Notes under the pieces: model-generated
What the model was told of the DNA's origin: nothing
Seen by the model: only the letters and a program-made list of their open reading frames with translations
Database searches by the model: none
Program-made: the position numbers and the translations under genes
Part shown: piece by piece, positions 54,731 through 64,000 of the stretch
Numbering within the stretch: the first letter of the stretch is position 1
Layout: every line of letters starts with the position of its first letter
Source of the DNA: Symsagittifera roscoffensis
Lineage: Eukaryota; Xenacoelomorpha; Acoela; Convolutidae
NCBI RefSeq assembly: GCF_963678635.1
Contig: NC_087064.1
Coordinates: 31,348,369 to 31,412,368, forward strand
Length of the DNA: 64,000 nt
Direction of reading: 5' to 3'

Positions 54731-57269
54731 AGAAAGTCCAGATGATGATGATATTTTCCCCTTTATCGTAGATGCAACCACTGATAGAGGACAGCATATA
54801 TTTTGCAAAAATTTACTATTAAATTTATTTGAACCCGGAATCAGTCCATGTAAAACAGAGTTCCCAGATGTAAAAATCAAAAGACAAATCATAGACCACT
54901 ACTTAAAAGATATATGCAACATAACGCAACAGTATGGAATCTACTCCATAGAATTCACCTCACCAAACCATAATAATAGAAAATATACAATTCAAACAGA
55001 CGATCTTGATTTAGAATTTTCAAAAGTTTTTTCAGAATATATAAAAAGCATCCAATATCAAAACTCACAAAGAGCAAACTCCATATTCACCAATGAAGTT
55101 TTCGCAATAATATATAGTTATATTTCGATATTAGAAAACGAAATCCCAATAACAAATGTCTCACCGACAGAAACATCTAAACATTTGAAAGTACGACATG
55201 AAATCACACTACTCTCTAGTTATTTAAACATCATTAAAGAAAATTTCACGAAAGACGACGTTTCACAACATACAAAACACGATCTACAAAAAATTTTGGC
55301 ATGGTTCATAATAGATTATTTCACACACAATATTGATTTAATTGCACAAGCAAGAAAAAATTTTAGACCCCAAAATTCGAACGATGATACCGCTATCACA
55401 GAACAATCAGATTATGTTTGGGACCCCGAATGGTCTCATCCCGCATTTATAAGCTTCCCACAATCAATCTCAAGTCAAGCAATAAGTACGATATCTTACA
55501 TAAGAGATTATGTAAAAGTAATACCATTAACCATTGATGCAACACCATTAAACTATAATACATTTTTGCCCGATACACAAAATAATAGTTTAAACTCTAC
55601 AGTTATACACAATGAAAACCTCAATGGAACTAGGAATCTTACTCAACAAGATATCCAGACACCATCACACTTCATAAATGAAGAAATTGTACACACAACA
55701 ACTACACAGCAAAGTATTTCACCAATACGCCCAAATTTAACAACACCAAGAAATACAAATCCTTCACAAACACAGGTAACCTTACAATCAACCGTTAAAC
55801 CTTCGGTTGCTCCTAAATATTCACATATGGATTACCAAACATACAGACCCATGACAATACCATCAAAAACACGCAAAACATTCACTAGAAACAACTTTAC
55901 AGACCATAATTATAATTATACACATCCATCAAAAACATATAACCAACCACAAAGAAATTTTAACCAATATACAAGATTTCGAAATTGGGATAACCCAATG
56001 ACCCAACCTAATTCAATAAATTTCCAAACAAATCCTCCACAGGATCACAGTGAAAATTACCCATTTTTTCAACAAAATAAAAATAAAAAACAGACATCTT
56101 ATCAAATGGATTATTTATCCTCAGATGATGATTTCTTACAACCAGATATATTTGCACCAAATACTCAAGAATATCGTAGACAAGGAATACAGAGAACACG
56201 TACAAATCATAGAAATTTTTCTCCACAACCAATAGATGCACAACATCAACAACCAATTCAACAACAAAACCTAATTAATACACAATCTTTTCAACCAATT
56301 CAACAACAAAATCCAATGACTGCACACTCGTATCAAGCATCACAAATGCAAAATGAAATACCACTCCCATATTATCTCCAACAACATGAAATAACAAGAA
56401 ACCAACTTTCGAATTTTTCTCAAATGCCAAATGCAGCAGAATCATTACAAATGACAATGAATCCATACCTTATGGGTGGATCATCAATAACATCAAACAA
56501 ACCTTTAATGGTTTTCACAGGAACAGACCCTGAATACTCTGTAGAAGATTATTTAAATGCAGTAACAGCAAACCTGATTTTAAATATTGGACCTGAACCA
56601 ATTAATACGCCACTACATCAAAACTGGATACATCGACGCACAGCGTTAATACAAACAACCTTAGATGGCGCAGCCCAAAAATGGTTTTCAGTACTACCTC
56701 TAGAAATAAAATCAAACTGGAAAAGGTTTACACAGGAATTTTCAAAAATGTTTGACTCCGAAAGAAACAAACAACAACAAAGAGTTTTATGTAATGAAAT
56801 TCGCAGATTACCAAACGAAACCATCAAGCAAATAGCAGTACGAATCGAAACACTAGTTCGAAAAGCATATTCATTAAATACACATGACTATAAAAACACA
56901 AAGATGACAGAAATCTTAATGATGACCTTAACACCACAATTAAGGAAAATAGCAATAAAAAAGAGAGCATCCCATCCTTCTTCAATTCGAGAACCCGATT
57001 TAGATTTTCGAAAACTAGTAGACAAACTAGAACAAGCAGAAATCACGATGAAACTAGAAGAAACGGAAAATCTGAAACTACAATACGTTAACAGAATTGA
57101 AACGACTCCCACTAATATTAATAATATACAGGAATCAGAGACAGACCTCGTTGAAAAAATCACTGAAATACTCAATATTTATGAAAAGAACCCAAACTTC
57201 AAAGGCAAACCATCTTTCAAAAAATGGTGTAATTATTGCCGACGATACGGACATAGTATTTCCGAATGA
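54705..57269 (+). CDS. gag: Element C gag (854 codons, ends in a derived stop)
   Basis: Starts MSSTHTPGEESPDDDD. N-terminal ~430 residues are matrix/capsid-like of unknown fold, followed by Gln/Asn/Pro-rich spacer and a capsid C-terminal-like part (WFSVLPLEIKSNWKRFTQEF, VLCNEIRRLPNETIKQ). It ends in the zinc knuckle: CNYCRRYGHSISE and then TGA in place of the last Cys, with a second TGA next. Elements A and 1 have Cys and a basic residue there, so gag was fused in frame with pol and these stops are derived. Forms the particle shell and binds genomic RNA. Confidence 0.9.
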   Translation: MSSTHTPGEESPDDDDIFPFIVDATTDRGQHIFCKNLLLNLFEPGISPCKTEFPDVKIKRQIIDHYLKDICNITQQYGIYSIEFTSPNHNNRKYTIQTDDLDLEFSKVFSEYIKSIQYQNSQRANSIFTNEVFAIIYSYISILENEIPITNVSPTETSKHLKVRHEITLLSSYLNIIKENFTKDDVSQHTKHDLQKILAWFIIDYFTHNIDLIAQARKNFRPQNSNDDTAITEQSDYVWDPEWSHPAFISFPQSISSQAISTISYIRDYVKVIPLTIDATPLNYNTFLPDTQNNSLNSTVIHNENLNGTRNLTQQDIQTPSHFINEEIVHTTTTQQSISPIRPNLTTPRNTNPSQTQVTLQSTVKPSVAPKYSHMDYQTYRPMTIPSKTRKTFTRNNFTDHNYNYTHPSKTYNQPQRNFNQYTRFRNWDNPMTQPNSINFQTNPPQDHSENYPFFQQNKNKKQTSYQMDYLSSDDDFLQPDIFAPNTQEYRRQGIQRTRTNHRNFSPQPIDAQHQQPIQQQNLINTQSFQPIQQQNPMTAHSYQASQMQNEIPLPYYLQQHEITRNQLSNFSQMPNAAESLQMTMNPYLMGGSSITSNKPLMVFTGTDPEYSVEDYLNAVTANLILNIGPEPINTPLHQNWIHRRTALIQTTLDGAAQKWFSVLPLEIKSNWKRFTQEFSKMFDSERNKQQQRVLCNEIRRLPNETIKQIAVRIETLVRKAYSLNTHDYKNTKMTEILMMTLTPQLRKIAIKKRASHPSSIREPDLDFRKLVDKLEQAEITMKLEETENLKLQYVNRIETTPTNINNIQESETDLVEKITEILNIYEKNPNFKGKPSFKKWCNYCRRYGHSISE

Positions 57270-57272
57270 TGA

Positions 57273-60200
57273 CAAAAACAGCAAGACAATCAAAATAAAC
57301 CTCAAAAATATAAAGAACCAAATAAATCATTCTATCAATACATGAAAAAAGATCAAAATCTACCGAACAAAACAGTCTACAGCAACAACAGTTCAGGAAA
57401 ACCACTCCCGAACAATACAAATTATACAAGAAATCAATCACCATATAACTCAAGTTATAGAGGAAGATCACCAGAACGAAGAAATACACAAAATTCATCA
57501 CAAAATCACTACAATAGACCAAACAGTAGAAATAACTACTCCAGATCAAATTCAAATACACAACGATTTGTTTCTAGATCTAATTCCCAATCAAGAAATA
57601 ACTACTATCCAAACAACCAATCACGAAATTCATCATACAATAGGAATAGAAACTACTCCTATAATCGAAATAGAAGTTATTCAAACAACCGAAACCAGAA
57701 TTACCCGAACAATCAATCAAGGAATAACTCATATAATAGATCGAACTATAACAGACCAAACAATAATTACCAAAACAGATCGCGAAATAATTCACAAAAT
57801 CGACACCCAAGTTATAATAATCGTTATAGAAATTATTCCCAATCACCACACCGAAATAATAATAACTATAATAATTCTAATAATCGCCACAGAAGTAGTA
57901 CACCTAAACATCAAAGACAAATCAATCAAGTACAATCTAATCCAGAAACAACATCAGACCCTCCAGGTATTGATGACACAGTAACTGATACGTTACAACT
58001 CAATCAAATAAACTGTACATCATCAGATTCAGAAAGTGATACTGAAAACACTCTTTCTATCAATATGATAAAAGTCGAAAATGACTATGAATCTGTCATA
58101 TATGAACAACCTTTTTCATCACACATATATGAAAATCAATCAGAATTTCTTCAAAATTATTACACTACACCCATAAATTCCACACCAACGACGCAAGAAA
58201 CAAATGAGATTAACACTACAAATCAAACCAATAAAAATACCAAAACAAAATGCTTGAATACAAACCACATTTATCAAAATATACAAAAAGAACAACCCAA
58301 AGAAAAAATTTGGACAATACCATTTCTCTTAGAAAGCCCAAAAAATAAAGAATTTCAACCACCAGACCTTGAAATAGATTTTTTAATTGATTCAGGAGCA
58401 GAATCAAACATAATAAACATCCCCACATGGAATGAAATAAAAACTTTACACCCAAAACTAACACCTCTTGAAACCTCCAGTAAGTTAGCAACAGCACAAG
58501 GATCAACATTGATAAACTACGGAAAAATCCAATTATTTCTCCTCCCCACCAGAACAATGGAGCAAAGCAAAATTTTAAATAAGCCATTTAAACAAATATT
58601 CCATATCACTGACATTAAATATAATATCATTGGAATACCATTTATTTCGAAGTATATACCAACAATTAACATACTAAATAGTAAAATATTAATCAAAGAT
58701 AAATATACAAAAACAAAAGAAACATCCTTAACATTTTTTCAAAGATTAAATAAACAACCACCATTCTTTTCAAAATTCTACCCGATATTTAACCAACAAA
58801 GAAAACACCTAAAACCACTATCAGGAAATATCTATAATTTTTCAATCAAACAAGTTCACCAATATGATAAAGAACAAAACAAACAAAAATTTTATATGTC
58901 AGAATTTGAATTCAAACCTATTCACAAATTTTTCAAAATCACAATCTCATCCATAAAATATTTGAAAAATTCGAATTCAGATATCATTTCCTTACATGTC
59001 TATAACAACACACCTTACCAAGTAACATTACCTTTAGGACTTTTAGGATATTGTGAAACCAACGCTACAATATCACCAATACACGAAAAAGCCTATCGCG
59101 TAAATAATATACTCCAATTACTAGATATTTGCCAATCTACAATTCTTAATGAAGAATTATCTATAAATAATATAATAAGTAACGAAAACAGAAATACGGA
59201 TTATTTCACAAAAACTCCATATTTCAAACCTACATTCAACATAAGTAACTACACAGAGGACCAACAAAAATTTTTAACAATGTTTAATTTCCAACATTCA
59301 CAAATAACACAAGACGAATTCGAAAAGTTAGCCAAACAGCTAATTAAATATTCATCAGTCTATGCAACATCAAAATTTGATGTTGGCAAAATCAGTTCAT
59401 CACTACATCTCCCGTTAAAACCAGACGCAGTTTTCAAAAAACAGAGAGCAAGTAAAGTACCAATTCACCTACATGATAAAGTAAACAGATTACTCGACAT
59501 TTTAGAACAATACAACATTATATCACCAGTAAACAAAGAAGAACAACCAAAAGGCAACACATTTATCAACCCCGTTATCATTCTAGCTAAAGGAGAATCA
59601 TTAAAAATCGTTCTCGATGCTAGATACCTCAATTCACTTATAGATGAATCAAAATGTCATTGGCCCATTGAACCAATACAAGTTATTTTAACAAAAATAA
59701 ACGGCAAATACTTTACAACCGCCGATATGAATAGTGCATACAATCAAATGCCACTAGATGAACAATCACGACGTTTAACACAATTTGTTATCGGAAACCA
59801 ACAATATGAATTCAACCGCTTATTCTATGGAATATCCATAGGACCAGCAGCATTTTCAGCTTTTATGAGCAAAATTTTTAGACCACTAATACTCAAGAAA
59901 AACGCAATCACCTATTTAGACGATGTTTTTATGCAATCACAAACAAAAGACGAGATGTTCAATGTTTTAGAAAAATATCACCAAATACTTCAGAACGAAA
60001 ATCTGAAGGCCGCCCCCGATAAATCACACTTCTTTTTGACAAGAGTTAAATTCTTAGGACATAATATAGAAAGAAAAACAATCACTCCATTGAAATCACG
60101 CATTGACGCTATTCAAAAACTTCAACCACCAACAAATAAAAAGAAAATCCAAGAATTTCTTGGAATGTTAAACTTTTTAAGTAAATATGTTTATAAAATG

Positions 60201-62927
60201 CAATTATATCTACGACCATTTTATAACATCCTTAGACAACAAAATAATTTTGAATGGAACACAGAACATCAAACACGATTTGAAGAAATAAAGAAACTTT
60301 TAACTGAACAAATTTCAAACACTATTCCAGATTCAAATCAACCATTTTATGCAATGTGCGATGCTTCGAACTTTGGCATCGGTGCAGCACTATTACAATC
60401 ACATAATGGTACAAATAAAATGAACCTCATATCAGCAAATTCTCGATTATTCACTCAAGCAGAGCTACGACTCTCAACTCTAATGAGAGAATGTACAGCC
60501 ATAATATATACACTGACAGAATATGAATTTCTGATACTTGGATCAAAACATCCAACAGTTCTATTCACAGACCATAAACCAATCATCTTTCTCTTTACAC
60601 AAAAATCTAACCCAAACCACCGAGTTTACAGATTTCAACTAATTCTAATGAAATTTCCAAACTTACATATAGTTTGGACTGCAGGAAAAAATCTTGCATT
60701 ACCAGACACCTTAAGTCGAAATACACCACCTGAATTACTTACACGAAAAACAACAGTTGAAATACCCAAAAACATAAAATTCTACCTTGCAGAAAACGAA
60801 ACATCACCCCGATTGGAATGCAAATATGCAGTAAAAACTGATATTGAACAATCACAAATAAATAATTTACAACATTTCCCACTTTATTTAGATTGTCAAA
60901 ATAATCATTATGAAGTTGATCTACTTGGAACATCAACTTTCAAACCAATCCCATATTCTCAATGGATAAAAAATAACACCCAACAAAAACGAACAAAACA
61001 ACACCCGCCTAAGAAAGACCATTTTCCACTAATTGAAAAAGAAGATTTAACTGATAAAATAAATTTATCAGGACCACAAACAAATGATTCAAAATACACA
61101 ATAAATCAAGTTTTTGACCTTCACGACCCACTTGATACAATACCCTTATCTAAATTCGAAATTGAAAACATTTTTCTCCCTCCAACAGAAACGATTACAA
61201 TTTCAACACTGAAACAATATCAAAATCTTGACCCGATAATTAGACAACTTAAATCATGGCACAAATATAAAACTAAACCTGTCAAGGCAGATTCAACCAT
61301 TCTAGGAAACAAAACACTCCTCCGATACTTTCGCAAATTTAACAACACAACAATTAACGAAAATACAGACCTTTTAGAGTATAACCTGAATGAATCTACA
61401 GTTCCATGTCTCCCTTTAAGTATGATTCTTATAGCTTTTAATATTTCACATACACAAAATATTAAAGGACACTCTGGATCAGAAAAAACATATTCAAATT
61501 TTATACAAAATTTTTACTTCCCAAATGCACCAATTTGGATAAAAGTACTATGCAATGATTGTATAGTATGTCAACTAAATAAACCTTACCCAAATCAAAA
61601 ACAAATAGCACAGAAACAAGATTTTAAAGGACAAAGTTTGTACTTTAATCATCGTATCTCATTTGATACCAAAGGACCAATTTCACCCTCATCCGAAGGA
61701 AACTCCTACATTATGGTAATTGTTGACGCATTTACACATTATGTAGCACTTAACCCAGTACCACATTGTAACGCTTATTACGCTTACACAACACTCTATG
61801 AACACTGGATAGCAAAATTCGGACTACCAGAAATTTTAGTTACAGACAACGGTACAGAATTCATAAATAATGAAATTATCACACTATGTCATTTATATAG
61901 CATTAAACACAAACCACGTACATCTCATGCACCTTGGACAAACGGCTTAGTCGAAGGTATGAACCGTTCATTACAAGAATATCTTAGATGTATCATCAAC
62001 GGAAATGATACAAAATATACCGAATGGTCAGCAGATGTAAAATTATTTCCCTTAGCGTATAATTCACAAATTACGACAACTTTAGGAATGTCACCATACG
62101 AAATGGTTTTTAACCAAAAGCCACGCAAACCAATAATGTTTACAGCAAATTCTCATAAAAACGCACAAGGTTATTGTCAACCAAATAAAGACTCAATTTG
62201 TTATAACCTACCTTTACATACACACGATGAAGATCATTTTCATCACCCACAAATTCTTAAACTAGCCTCCGGTACACACACCGAATGGATTCTAAATAGA
62301 GATAAAAAACACAATGAAATTTATCAAAAAATAACAAAAAAGTTATTACAAAGACAAAACATTAATGAACAAATAAATTCACGCTTTACACCAGCCTCCG
62401 ATTTAAAAATTGGAACATTTGTTTTAATACCTAATTTTAATACTCAAAAAGGAATTTCTAAAAAATTACAACCCCTTCGAAAAGGACCATACCAAATAAT
62501 TGCAAAACCCACTGATGTCACATATAAAATTACCGACTCAAACAAAAAAGAAATTGTTCAACATCGAAACAACCTATTACCTTATTACCCAAAAGAATAC
62601 GCACTCCGCGAATTAACTCAATTATATTCTTTCACAGGATTAAAAATCATTCAAAATGAACCACATCTGAAAAACACAGAACAAAATGATAACCCCACCG
62701 AAAATCAAAACACAAAACCAATCGCCACCAAAATCAATACACAAAACCATAAAGAATCACCAAAACAAAGAAAAAATAGAAAAATGACCGAACAAATAAT
62801 ACCCCAAGAACAAATCGACAAATCAGAAAATAGAAAAACAACAAGACTCCGAAATCAACCACGTAAAAACTATAAAATATTCATCCCCCAATCTAAAATT
62901 TTAAAGAAAGTGGAATTTCAAAAGTAA
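57273..62927 (+). CDS. pol: Element C pol: linker, protease, RT, RNase H, integrase
   Basis: Same frame as gag, open from the double TGA to 62927; 1,861 codons from the Met at 57342. Numbering from that Met: residues ~1-215 Asn/Arg/Ser/Tyr-rich linker; protease DSGA at ~350; RT with TADMNSAYNQMPL and YLDD at 858-861; RNase H Asp at 1007 (CDASNFGIG) and TDHKP; integrase zinc finger H1370, H1377, C1407, C1410; catalytic D1442, D1502, E1538 (exact DX35E); GPY module near 1714; then a Lys/Asn-rich tail. All catalytic residues I can check are present. Domain order is Ty3/gypsy. Without its own start it would depend on the gag frame. Confidence 0.95.
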   Translation, partial: QKQQDNQNKPQKYKEPNKSFYQYMKKDQNLPNKTVYSNNSSGKPLPNNTNYTRNQSPYNSSYRGRSPERRNTQNSSQNHYNRPNSRNNYSRSNSNTQRFVSRSNSQSRNNYYPNNQSRNSSYNRNRNYSYNRNRSYSNNRNQNYPNNQSRNNSYNRSNYNRPNNNYQNRSRNNSQNRHPSYNNRYRNYSQSPHRNNNNYNNSNNRHRSSTPKHQRQINQVQSNPETTSDPPGIDDTVTDTLQLNQINCTSSDSESDTENTLSINMIKVENDYESVIYEQPFSSHIYENQSEFLQNYYTTPINSTPTTQETNEINTTNQTNKNTKTKCLNTNHIYQNIQKEQPKEKIWTIPFLLESPKNKEFQPPDLEIDFLIDSGAESNIINIPTWNEIKTLHPKLTPLETSSKLATAQGSTLINYGKIQLFLLPTRTMEQSKILNKPFKQIFHITDIKYNIIGIPFISKYIPTINILNSKILIKDKYTKTKETSLTFFQRLNKQPPFFSKFYPIFNQQRKHLKPLSGNIYNFSIKQVHQYDKEQNKQKFYMSEFEFKPIHKFFKITISSIKYLKNSNSDIISLHVYNNTPYQVTLPLGLLGYCETNATISPIHEKAYRVNNILQLLDICQSTILNEELSINNIISNENRNTDYFTKTPYFKPTFNISNYTEDQQKFLTMFNFQHSQITQDEFEKLAKQLIKYSSVYATSKFDVGKISSSLHLPLKPDAVFKKQRASKVPIHLHDKVNRLLDILEQYNIISPVNKEEQPKGNTFINPVIILAKGESLKIVLDARYLNSLIDESKCHWPIEPIQVILTKINGKYFTTADMNSAYNQMPLDEQSRRLTQFVIGNQQYEFNRLFYGISIGPAAFSAFMSKIFRPLILKKNAITYLDDVFMQSQTKDEMFNVLEKYHQILQNENLKAAPDKSHFFLTRVKFLGHNIERKTITPLKSRIDAIQKLQPPTNKKKIQEFLGMLNFLSKYVYKMQLYLRPFYNILRQQNNFEWNTEHQTRFEEIKKLLTEQISNTIPDSNQPFYAMCDASNFGIGAALLQSHNGTNKMNLISANSRLFTQAELRLSTLMRECTAIIYTLTEYEFLILGSKHPTVLFTDHKPIIFLFTQKSNPNHRVYRFQLILMKFPNLHIVWTAGKNLALPDTLSRNTPPELLTRKTTVEIPKNIKFYLAENETSPRLECKYAVKTDIEQSQINNLQHFPLYLDCQNNHYEVDLLGTSTFKPIPYSQWIKNNTQQKRTKQHPPKKDHFPLIEKEDLTDKINLSGPQTNDSKYTINQVFDLHDPLDTIPLSKFEIENIFLPPTETITISTLKQYQNLDPIIRQLKSWHKYKTKPVKADSTILGNKTLLRYFRKFNNTTINENTDLLEYNLNESTVPCLPLSMILIAFNISHTQNIKGHSGSEKTYSNFIQNFYFPNAPIWIKVLCNDCIVCQLNKPYPNQKQIAQKQDFKGQSLYFNHRISFDTKGPISPSSEGNSYIMVIVDAFTHYVALNPVPHCNAYYAYTTLYEHWIAKFGLPEILVTDNGTEFINNEIITLCHLYSIKHKPRTSHAPWTNGLVEGMNRSLQEYLRCIINGNDTKYTEWSADVKLFPLAYNSQITTTLGMSPYEMVFNQKPRKPIMFTANSHKNAQGYCQPNKDSICYNLPLHTHDEDHFHHPQILKLASGTHTEWILNRDKKHNEIYQKITKKLLQRQNINEQINSRFTPASDLKIGTFVLIPNFNTQKGISKKLQPLRKGPYQIIAKPTDVTYKITDSNKKEIVQHRNNLLPYYPKEYALRELTQLYSFTGLKIIQNEPHLKNTEQNDNPTENQNTKPIATKINTQNHKESPKQRKNRKMTEQIIPQEQIDKSENRKTTRLRNQPRKNYKIFIPQSKILKKVEFQK
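57342..57990 (+). other. Asn/Arg/Ser/Tyr-rich low-complexity linker in Element C gag-pol
   Basis: Protein-level repeats of NRNYS, NNRNRSYSNN and NQSRNNSYN type between the zinc knuckle and protease. Conserved as a composition in all copies; probably disordered and RNA-binding. Confidence 0.7.
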
Positions 62928-63372
62928 TTTTAACATTATACTTCACTATCTTGAAACCTTCGAAACATTTTTCATTTACATTTTTCAAAATAACATGCTG
63001 ACAAGTACGTAATAATTCTAGTTCAAAATAGACCAATAGGATTCATCCAATCCGTCACTTTCTCTAACTCAAACTAAGACCAATTAGACGAATCATATAG
63101 AACTCCAGGCACATCTATAACTATAACTTTACGACCTCCAGGTCAAAAATAAGCAAACCACTCCAACTTGACAACTAAAATAAATATCACCATAATACCG
63201 TACCCCTCCCTTATCTAATAACCCAAAGATCAACAATATTTCCCCAACTCAGACCACGAATACCCCCAAAGCAAATTTGTTAACTTAGCCTAAAGTAACA
63301 AAATGAACATTTTAATTAGCCTAAAGTATAAAAATCTCACCATACCCCGGATCATTTGACAAACAAAAATAA
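62928..63372 (+). other. Element C non-coding gap between pol and accessory ORFs
   Basis: Corresponds to 14269-14708 of Element A. TTAGCCTAAAGTA occurs twice. No conserved frame. Confidence 0.5.
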
Positions 63373-63525
63373 AGAAAAAGACGACCTCCCAGTCACCATG
63401 AAAATTGCCCCCAACAATTTTTTACAGAACTCAACCCACTTGTCAAAAAACTAATAAATAATCCGACCACACTAGAAAATCGCCTCAAACAGCAAAAAAT
63501 ATTCGACCAAGAGATCATTTCTTAA
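63373..63525 (+). CDS. Element C 50-codon conserved frame without ATG
   Basis: Opens after TAA and ends KQQKIFDQEIIS, TAA, directly followed by ATG. Same 153-nt length as in Element A, with protein-level conservation (FFTELNPLVKKLINNPTTLE). Candidate 3' exon. Confidence 0.5.
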   Translation, partial: RKRRPPSHHENCPQQFFTELNPLVKKLINNPTTLENRLKQQKIFDQEIIS

Positions 63526-63756
63526 ATGCTCTTCTCTCAATCAGTTACTCAAATACTCATAAATCTTAAACATTTTTTTACAATACTTGAAACCTTTATA
63601 ATATTTCTTTTTGATATACTTGAATCTTTTCTAATAATCCTAATCATTTTTTGTAACATTTTTTAAATTTTCTACACTATACTCGAACTATTCCTCCAAC
63701 TTTCCAAAACCCTTGATTACATCCACAGGTACGAGTCATATAACTTGTCTAAATGA
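63526..63756 (+). pseudogene. Element C small membrane protein, truncated by nonsense
   Basis: MLFSQSVTQILINLKHFFTI begins the 71-aa-type protein; a TTA to TAA change at 63664 stops it after 46 codons. Beyond it the frame is readable to a TGA overlapping the next ATG as ATGA (63753-63756). Confidence 0.65.
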
Positions 63757-63938
63757 TACGAACAATTTTCAGTAGAACCGATATTTTTTTATTGTTTGTA
63801 ATTTTCATAGCATTCTTATCCCTCATTTTGACAATATGTAAATGTATAAAGAAAGCAATCCTCACATTTGCCCTAGCAACAATCCTTCTAATTCTTTTTT
63901 TGGAAGAATATTATAATAAACACAAAATTTCTCACTAA
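63753..63938 (+). CDS. Element C small membrane protein, 61 aa
   Basis: Homologue of the 62-aa two-helix protein, with CKCIKKA turn and EEYYNKHK tail; one codon shorter. Intact. Confidence 0.7.
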   Translation: MIRTIFSRTDIFLLFVIFIAFLSLILTICKCIKKAILTFALATILLILFLEEYYNKHKISH

Positions 63939-63946
63939 AGTAATAA

Positions 63947-64000
63947 TTCAAAAAACTATCAAAAATTGCTACCCAACAGTCACAAAGTCAGTCTTCACCG
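63947..64000 (+). CDS. Element C start of the 377-codon frame without ATG (cut by window end)
   Basis: Opens directly after TAA with FKKLSKIATQQSQSQSSP, matching Element A. No start codon is visible before the window ends. Confidence 0.55.

Larger units (their letters stand above)
52600..64000 (+). mobile_element. Element C: retrovirus-like Ty3/gypsy copy, truncated by the window end
   Basis: 5' LTR, leader, basic ORF, gag-pol and the first accessory frames are present; env and the 3' LTR lie beyond 64000. It is close to Element A in sequence and distinct from Element 1. It has the longest uninterrupted pol of the three copies, with stops only at the gag zinc knuckle (57267-57272) and in the small membrane ORF. 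It is inserted in an intron of the PWGT gene, in the sense direction. Confidence 0.95.

Noticed and set aside
63389-63398. CTCCCAG acceptor in Element C for the 50-codon frame
   Set aside because: The phase fits, but Elements A and 1 lack AG at this position, whereas AATAAAG upstream is shared.

Overview
This window is metazoan genomic DNA, AT-rich, dominated by three copies of one very large retrovirus-like Ty3/gypsy element. Two host genes frame them: a spliced gene on the minus strand at the left edge, whose first coding exon looks like an organic anion transporter (SLCO/OATP) N-terminus, and a new multi-exon gene on the plus strand at 48.1-52.4 kb with PWGT motifs that I cannot name. Standard stop codons and GT-AG introns fit an animal nuclear genome. 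I cannot fix the taxon. Abundant short templated duplications hint at error-prone microhomology repair, which would suit for example a larvacean tunicate, but this is only a guess.

Layout: 303-738 (-) SLCO exon 1; 1059-1511 a MITE with an 8-bp target duplication and internal E2F-like sites; 1616-1745 a fold-back element; 1885-43678 Element 1 (+), an old degraded copy. Element 1 is interrupted at 6174-25054 by Element A (-), a young 18,881-bp copy whose 410-bp LTRs differ at 3 sites. Element 1 also carries a triplication of its post-pol region (30121-38783). 43679-48168 is non-coding, with a 32-bp minisatellite and a C/G-tract inverted repeat. Exons of the PWGT gene follow, and Element C (+) lies in its fifth intron from 52600 to beyond the window end.

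Shared element structure: 410-bp LTR (TGGAACC...AACTCA, with a palindrome), primer-binding site, a 77-codon leader ORF, a long structured leader with two conserved GTAAGT sites, a basic 155-aa ORF overlapping the gag start out of frame, and a single fused gag-pol frame of about 2,740 codons (zinc knuckle, Asn/Arg/Ser-rich linker, protease, RT, RNase H, integrase with DX35E and GPY module). After a non-coding gap come six further reading frames: a 50-codon frame without ATG, a 71-79 aa and a 62-aa membrane protein, a 377-codon frame without ATG, GTG, TTG or CTG, an envelope glycoprotein (signal peptide, C-terminal membrane anchor), and a 602-aa protein whose start overlaps the env stop as ATGA. 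An 84-bp intron-like segment directly follows that last stop codon in both copies where it can be read.

The most interesting point is this accessory gene set. Two conserved frames have no start codon, and several stop/start junctions overlap, so expression probably needs splicing and/or reinitiation, as in complex retroviruses. All three copies carry disabling changes, described individually.
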